Positions 60,624-64,000 of a DNA stretch of 64,000 nt are shown here, one piece after another. Each line of letters begins with the position of its first letter. Positions within the stretch are counted from its first letter, which is position 1. The stretch covers positions 1,488,001 through 1,552,000 of the forward strand of contig NZ_AP022586.1 of assembly GCF_010731695.1 (NCBI RefSeq), read 5' to 3'. The stretch is from Mycolicibacterium litorale (GTDB lineage Bacteria; Actinomycetota; Actinomycetes; Mycobacteriales; Mycobacteriaceae). The position numbers were made by a program, and so were the translations under genes. The notes below the pieces were generated by a model that worked only from the letters and a program-made list of their open reading frames with translations, ran no database searches and was not told the DNA's origin.

Positions 60624-61148
60624 GTGAACACGATGCCGCTCGTCGCTCCGCACGACTTCGTCCGCGCGATCACCCGCACGGCCACCCCGGTCTCCATCGT
60701 CACCGCGCAAGGCGGTGGGGTGCGACTCGGTCAGACGGTGTCGGCATTCAACCGGGTGTCCGACGAGCCGGCGATCCTCGGAGTCTGCATCAACCGGCGC
60801 AGCCCGATCCATGCCGTGATCCGCGCCTGCGGCGCGTTCAACGTCTCAGTGCTGGCCCGTGAACACCGCGGTGTCGCAGACTGTTTCGCCGGCAGGGGCG
60901 GCCCCGACCGGGCACCGTTCACCTTCCTCGACCGGGAGTGGCAGACCGGCGTCAACGGGCTGCCGGTCTTCGCCGACGGACTCGCGGCCTTCGAATGCAC
61001 GGTGCACAGCATCACCGAGATCGGTTCGCACCTGCTGTATCTCGGCGAAGTCGGCCGGGTGGTGCACCGCGACGCCGAACCCCTACTCCACCAACGCGGC
61101 AGCTATCGCACGTTGGCCCAGCAGGACACGGAAGGACACCACGCATGA
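60624..61148 (+). CDS. NAD(P)H:flavin oxidoreductase (HpaC-like)
   Basis: The 174-residue protein is a flavin-reductase domain (PF01613) enzyme: PVSIVTAQGGGVRLGQTVSAFNRVSDEPAILGVCINRRSPIHAVI, then FNVSVLAREHRGVADCFAGR and SHLLYLGEVGRVVHR. It supplies reduced FAD/FMN to a partner monooxygenase. GTG 60624 has AAGGA 8 nt upstream; the frame starting at 60546 is not needed. Its stop overlaps the HpaB-type gene (ATGA), matching the hpaB-hpaC partnership. It also resembles RutF of the pyrimidine pathway. Confidence 0.92.
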   Translation: MNTMPLVAPHDFVRAITRTATPVSIVTAQGGGVRLGQTVSAFNRVSDEPAILGVCINRRSPIHAVIRACGAFNVSVLAREHRGVADCFAGRGGPDRAPFTFLDREWQTGVNGLPVFADGLAAFECTVHSITEIGSHLLYLGEVGRVVHRDAEPLLHQRGSYRTLAQQDTEGHHA

Positions 61149-62605
61149 TCAGGACCGGAGACCAGTACCGCGACGAGATCCGCGGTGGGCGCGAGATCTA
61201 CATCGACGGCGAACGGGTGGAGGACGTCACCAAGCACCCGATGTTCGCACCCATCGTCGACATCAGGGCGCGCATCTACGACCTGGCGCACGAGGCGCAG
61301 ACCCAGGACGTGATGACCTACGTCGACGAGAACGGCGAGCGCAACGCGATCGCGAACAAACTGCCGTTCACGCAGAAGGATTGGCACGACAAGCGCGCCG
61401 CGATCGATCTGGTGCTCGACGAGGCGCGCGGCGTGGTGACCCGGGTCGGTGACGAGACCGTCGGCGAGATGTGGGCGCTCTACGACGGTCAGGACGTGCT
61501 CAACGAGGTCGACCCTCGGTTCGCCGAGAACATCCGGCGCCATGTCCACAAGGCCGCCACCGGCGACCCGTTCCACATCTCGGCCAACACCGATCCGAAG
61601 GGCGACCGGTCGAAGCGGCCACAGGATCAGGACCCCGACATGCTCCTGCACGTGGTGAGGGAGACCGACGACGGCATCATCGTGCGCGGCGCCAAGTACG
61701 AGACCGCCGCCCCGTACGCCACGCAGGCGTACACCAAACCCACCATCGCCAACTGGGGCGACGCCTTGCTCTCGGACTACGCCGTCGGCTTCATCGCCGA
61801 CCTCAACGCCCCTAATCTGAAGTTCATCTGCCGCACCGGTTTTGCCGGTCGCCGGGATGCCGCGGACTACCCGTTGTCGAACCGGGTGGACGAGGTGGAG
61901 TCGCTGGTGATCTTCGACAACGTGCTGATCCCCTGGGACGACATCCTGTTCTACCGGCACACCAGGGCCGCGACCTTCGTCCGCAGCTGTCTGCACCGCT
62001 ACAGCGCGCTGCCCTACGTACACCGCTCGATCCGGTTCGCCGACCTGATGATCGGTGCGGCGCTGTACAACGTGCGCCAGACCGGTCTGGACAAGAACCC
62101 TGCCGTACAGGAGAAGCTGGCGATGCTGGCCTGCTACCGCGAGGGCATCGACGCGCATCTGACCGCCTCGATCGCCACCGCCGAGACCAGCCCCGGCGGC
62201 CTGCTCATGCCGAACCAGTCCCTGCTCTACGCCGGGCGGGTGTGGGCGCAGACCCAGCTGCCGCAGATGATGCACTATGCGCGCGAACTGTGCGGCGGGC
62301 AGATCTGCATCACCCCGGACTCGGCCACCTTCTCCACACCCGGCGCGTCGGAGTGGCTCGAGAAGTACTACTCGATCACCGACGAATGGCAGGCCGACGA
62401 CCGTCGCAAACTCCTGGCCTTCGCCCGCGACCTGCTCAACAGCGACTACGCCGGTCACCGGCTGACCTTCCAGTTGTTCGCGCAGGCACCGCCTTTCGCG
62501 CACTACCAGGCCGTGTACCGCAACTTCGACTTCGACGGGCCGCTGGCGATGGTGCGGGCCGCCGCTGAGCTGTCCGAGCGGGTGGACGGAGGCGTTTCGG
62601 CGTGA
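61145..62605 (+). CDS. 4-hydroxyphenylacetate 3-hydroxylase family (HpaB-type) flavin monooxygenase
   Basis: The 486-residue protein has the HpaB N- and C-terminal domains: RTGDQYRDEIRGGREIYIDGERVEDVTKHPMF at the N-terminus, RPQDQDPDMLLHVVRETDDGIIVRGAKYETAAPYATQA in the middle, and a C-terminal acyl-CoA-dehydrogenase-like helical bundle with LELCGGQ-type ARELCGGQICITP. Such oxygenases use reduced FADH2 from a separate reductase, here encoded immediately upstream. Family substrates range from phenols to pyrrole- or pyridine-type heterocycles, so the substrate is open. It is the likely oxygen-inserting step of the operon. Confidence 0.92.
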   Translation: MIRTGDQYRDEIRGGREIYIDGERVEDVTKHPMFAPIVDIRARIYDLAHEAQTQDVMTYVDENGERNAIANKLPFTQKDWHDKRAAIDLVLDEARGVVTRVGDETVGEMWALYDGQDVLNEVDPRFAENIRRHVHKAATGDPFHISANTDPKGDRSKRPQDQDPDMLLHVVRETDDGIIVRGAKYETAAPYATQAYTKPTIANWGDALLSDYAVGFIADLNAPNLKFICRTGFAGRRDAADYPLSNRVDEVESLVIFDNVLIPWDDILFYRHTRAATFVRSCLHRYSALPYVHRSIRFADLMIGAALYNVRQTGLDKNPAVQEKLAMLACYREGIDAHLTASIATAETSPGGLLMPNQSLLYAGRVWAQTQLPQMMHYARELCGGQICITPDSATFSTPGASEWLEKYYSITDEWQADDRRKLLAFARDLLNSDYAGHRLTFQLFAQAPPFAHYQAVYRNFDFDGPLAMVRAAAELSERVDGGVSA

Positions 62606-63018
62606 CCCATCGGCGGATCCGTCCCTTCAACACCCGCGACACCTACCCGGAGCAGAACCTGGACAACGATCTGTGTCAGGCCGTCGTGGCCGGCGACACC
62701 ATCTACCTGCGCGGCCAGATCGGCCAGGATCTCGACACCGCGGTCAGCGTCGGCGTCGGCGACGTCACCGCGCAGGCCGAACAGGCGATGGCCAACGTCG
62801 CCACCCTGCTGGGCGAAGCCGGGGCATCGCTGGACGACATCGTCAAGGTGACCGTCTACCTCGTCGATTCCCGGTACCGGGAGAGCGTCTATCGGGTGAT
62901 GGGGCGCTGGCTGCGCGGCGTCCACCCCGTCTCCACCGGTCTGGTGGTCAGCGCGCTGGCCCGCCCGGAGTGGCTGGTCGAAATCGACGTGGTCGCCGTG
63001 CGGCAGGCGGCGTCGTGA
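62602..63018 (+). CDS. RidA/YjgF family protein, non-canonical
   Basis: The 138-residue protein has the RidA fold: FNTRDTYPEQNLDNDLCQAVVAGDTIYLRGQIGQD, AEQAMANVATLLGEAGASLDDIVKVTVYLVD and EWLVEIDVVAV. The Arg that binds the imine/enamine carboxylate in E. coli RidA (in P-A-R-S) is replaced: HPVSTGLVV, Ser111. That places it with Rid subfamilies that lack imine deaminase activity in tests, or with another substrate. Within a flavin monooxygenase operon it may act on a reactive enamine like RutC does. GTG 62602 overlaps the HpaB stop by 4 nt. Confidence 0.9.
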   Translation: MTHRRIRPFNTRDTYPEQNLDNDLCQAVVAGDTIYLRGQIGQDLDTAVSVGVGDVTAQAEQAMANVATLLGEAGASLDDIVKVTVYLVDSRYRESVYRVMGRWLRGVHPVSTGLVVSALARPEWLVEIDVVAVRQAAS

Positions 63019-63689
63019 CGTTCTCGCTCGCCGCCGTCGACCGAGACACCGGCGCATTGGGCATGGTCATCGCATCGTCCTCTCCCGCAGTCGCATCGCG
63101 CTGCCTGACCATCCGCCCGGGGCTGGGGGCAGCTGCGAGCCAGAACGTCACCGACCCCCGCCTCGGCGAGAAGCTCCTCGACCGGCTGGCGGCGGGGGAC
63201 AACCCGCGGGAGGCCATGTCGGCCGTCGTCGCCGGCCACGAACTGCGTGACTACCGCCAGCTGACCGTGCTGGACAGCACCGGTCGCTGTGCGGCGTTCA
63301 GCGGTGCGGGAGCACTGGGCACACACCACCACCTCGAAGGAGACGGCGTGGTGGCCGCGGGCAACATGCTCGCGGGACGCCGGACGATCACCGAGCTGGT
63401 GCGCGGCTACGAGCGTTCGACCGCAACGGAATTCGAAGGCAGACTGCTCGACGGACTGGGCGCCGCGCTGGCCGCCGGTGGGGAGGAGGGCCCTGTCCAC
63501 GCGGCCGGCCTGCTGGTCTACCGCGAAGTGGAGTGGCCGGAGACCACACTGCGGGTCGACTGGGCCGACGATCCGTACGAAGCGTTGTGCGCGCTGTGGG
63601 ATGTCTGGGCGCCCCAGCGCGACGACTACGTCCGGCGGGCGCTGGATCCCGCGGCGGCACCGTCGTTCGGAGCGCCCGGTGACCTCTGA
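63015..63689 (+). CDS. DUF1028 family protein (Ntn-hydrolase-like)
   Basis: The 224-residue protein matches DUF1028 (PF06267): MTFSLAAVDRDTGALGMVIASSSPAV, GLGAAASQNVTDPRLGEKLLDRLAAGDNPREAMSAV, RQLTVLDSTGRCAAFSGAGALGTHHHLEGDGVVAAGNML. The family has a Ntn-hydrolase-like fold and often occurs with RidA and amidohydrolases, but no reaction has been shown to my knowledge. It overlaps RidA and the M20 gene, so all three probably act on the same intermediate. Confidence 0.88.
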   Translation: MTFSLAAVDRDTGALGMVIASSSPAVASRCLTIRPGLGAAASQNVTDPRLGEKLLDRLAAGDNPREAMSAVVAGHELRDYRQLTVLDSTGRCAAFSGAGALGTHHHLEGDGVVAAGNMLAGRRTITELVRGYERSTATEFEGRLLDGLGAALAAGGEEGPVHAAGLLVYREVEWPETTLRVDWADDPYEALCALWDVWAPQRDDYVRRALDPAAAPSFGAPGDL

Positions 63690-64000
63690 CCCCGCGCAGC
63701 ACCGGGACGCCACGGCGCGCCGCAAGCGGGCCGCGCAGGAGTGTCTCGACCGCCGCTGGGACACGATCCGCGAGATCAGCACCGGCCTGCACGCCGACCC
63801 GGAGACCGCGTGGCACGAGGTGCGCGCCCATCGCCGGCTCACCGCGCTGCTCGCATCCGAGGGATTCACCGTCGACCCGAGGGCCGGAGGCCTCGACACC
63901 GCCTTCCGCGCCACCGCCGGCTCCGGGCCCGTCCACGTGGCGTTCGTCGCGGAGTACGACGCTCTGCCCGGGCTCGGCCACGCCTGCGGCCACAACCTGA
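63679..64000 (+). CDS. M20 family metallopeptidase/amidohydrolase, N-terminal part (3' end outside window)
   Basis: The frame from GTG 63679 is open to the end of the window, giving 107 residues. It has the M20 start RRWDTIREISTGLHADPETAWHEVRAHRRLTALLASEGFTVD, then HVAFVAEYDALPGLGHACGHNL, whose HACGHN motif holds zinc/manganese ligands of the AbgB/amidohydrolase group. Family enzymes hydrolyse amide bonds such as aminobenzoyl-glutamate, N-acyl amino acids or carbamoyl compounds. The start overlaps the DUF1028 gene by 11 nt. Confidence 0.9.
   Translation, partial: MTSDPAQHRDATARRKRAAQECLDRRWDTIREISTGLHADPETAWHEVRAHRRLTALLASEGFTVDPRAGGLDTAFRATAGSGPVHVAFVAEYDALPGLGHACGHNL

Overview
The window is about 64 kb of high-GC actinobacterial DNA, almost certainly from a fast-growing Mycobacterium/Mycolicibacterium. 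The evidence is gene content and order. The run from a Rv1815-like secreted protease through a Rv1816-like TetR, a Rv1817-like flavoprotein, Rv1819c-type ABC transporters, secA2, pgsA2, a DUF881/small-basic-protein/DUF881 trio, gcvH, garA, a Rv1828-like MerR, a Rv1829-like nuclease and a Rv1830-like MerR matches the M. tuberculosis order. pknF, a mycolate-type SAM methyltransferase, F420-type enzymes, frequent GTG starts and leaderless-looking promoters agree. Compared with M. tuberculosis as I remember it, PE_PGRS33 and ilvG are absent; a phenol-hydroxylase-type flavoprotein, a second ABC exporter and a GNAT gene lie in the interval instead.

Region 1 (1-11.6 kb) is rich in stress signalling. 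It holds a STAS anti-anti-sigma protein, a SigF/SigB-like sigma factor, a SOUL protein, a CsbD-like stress protein with a possible SigF-type promoter, and a minus-strand array of acyl-CoA ligase, orphan histidine kinase, RsbQ-like hydrolase, RsbP-like PAS-PP2C phosphatase and a second acyl-CoA ligase. The last three overlap. No anti-sigma kinase is visible. A small gene at 11.2-11.6 kb carries an apparent frameshift.

Region 2 (11.6-34 kb) is mostly metabolic and envelope genes. It contains two NTF2-fold proteins, a cyclopropane/mycolate methyltransferase, a DJ-1/PfpI protein, an NDH-2-like flavoprotein, NUDIX, the pknF-LLM-NTF2 operon, a ferredoxin-reductase/PF10118 pair, an acyltransferase linked to a SRPBCC gene by three tandem overlapping micro-ORFs, an SDR, malQ, an MFS transporter, a carboxylesterase, a sterol-desaturase-like enzyme, a KhtT/KhtU-type antiporter pair and a DAO-type oxidoreductase.

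Region 3 (34-53.7 kb) is the conserved mycobacterial core described above. It ends with an intrinsic terminator after the Rv1830-like gene.

Region 4 (54.2-64 kb, running off the window) looks like a catabolic island. Most neighbouring genes overlap by 4 nt: TRAP transporter dctP, an arylmalonate-decarboxylase-like protein, dctQ, dctM, a LysR regulator, an alpha/beta-hydrolase with His instead of the nucleophilic Ser, a quinone-oxidoreductase-type dehydrogenase, an HpaC-type flavin reductase, an HpaB-type monooxygenase, a RidA-family protein lacking the usual Arg, DUF1028, and an M20 amidohydrolase. The logic (import, two-component flavin monooxygenation, hydrolysis, enamine/imine handling, amide hydrolysis, decarboxylation) resembles Rut pyrimidine and nicotinate catabolism without matching either. 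It is the best candidate here for an undescribed pathway. No tRNA, rRNA, CRISPR array, insertion sequence or prophage gene was recognised.
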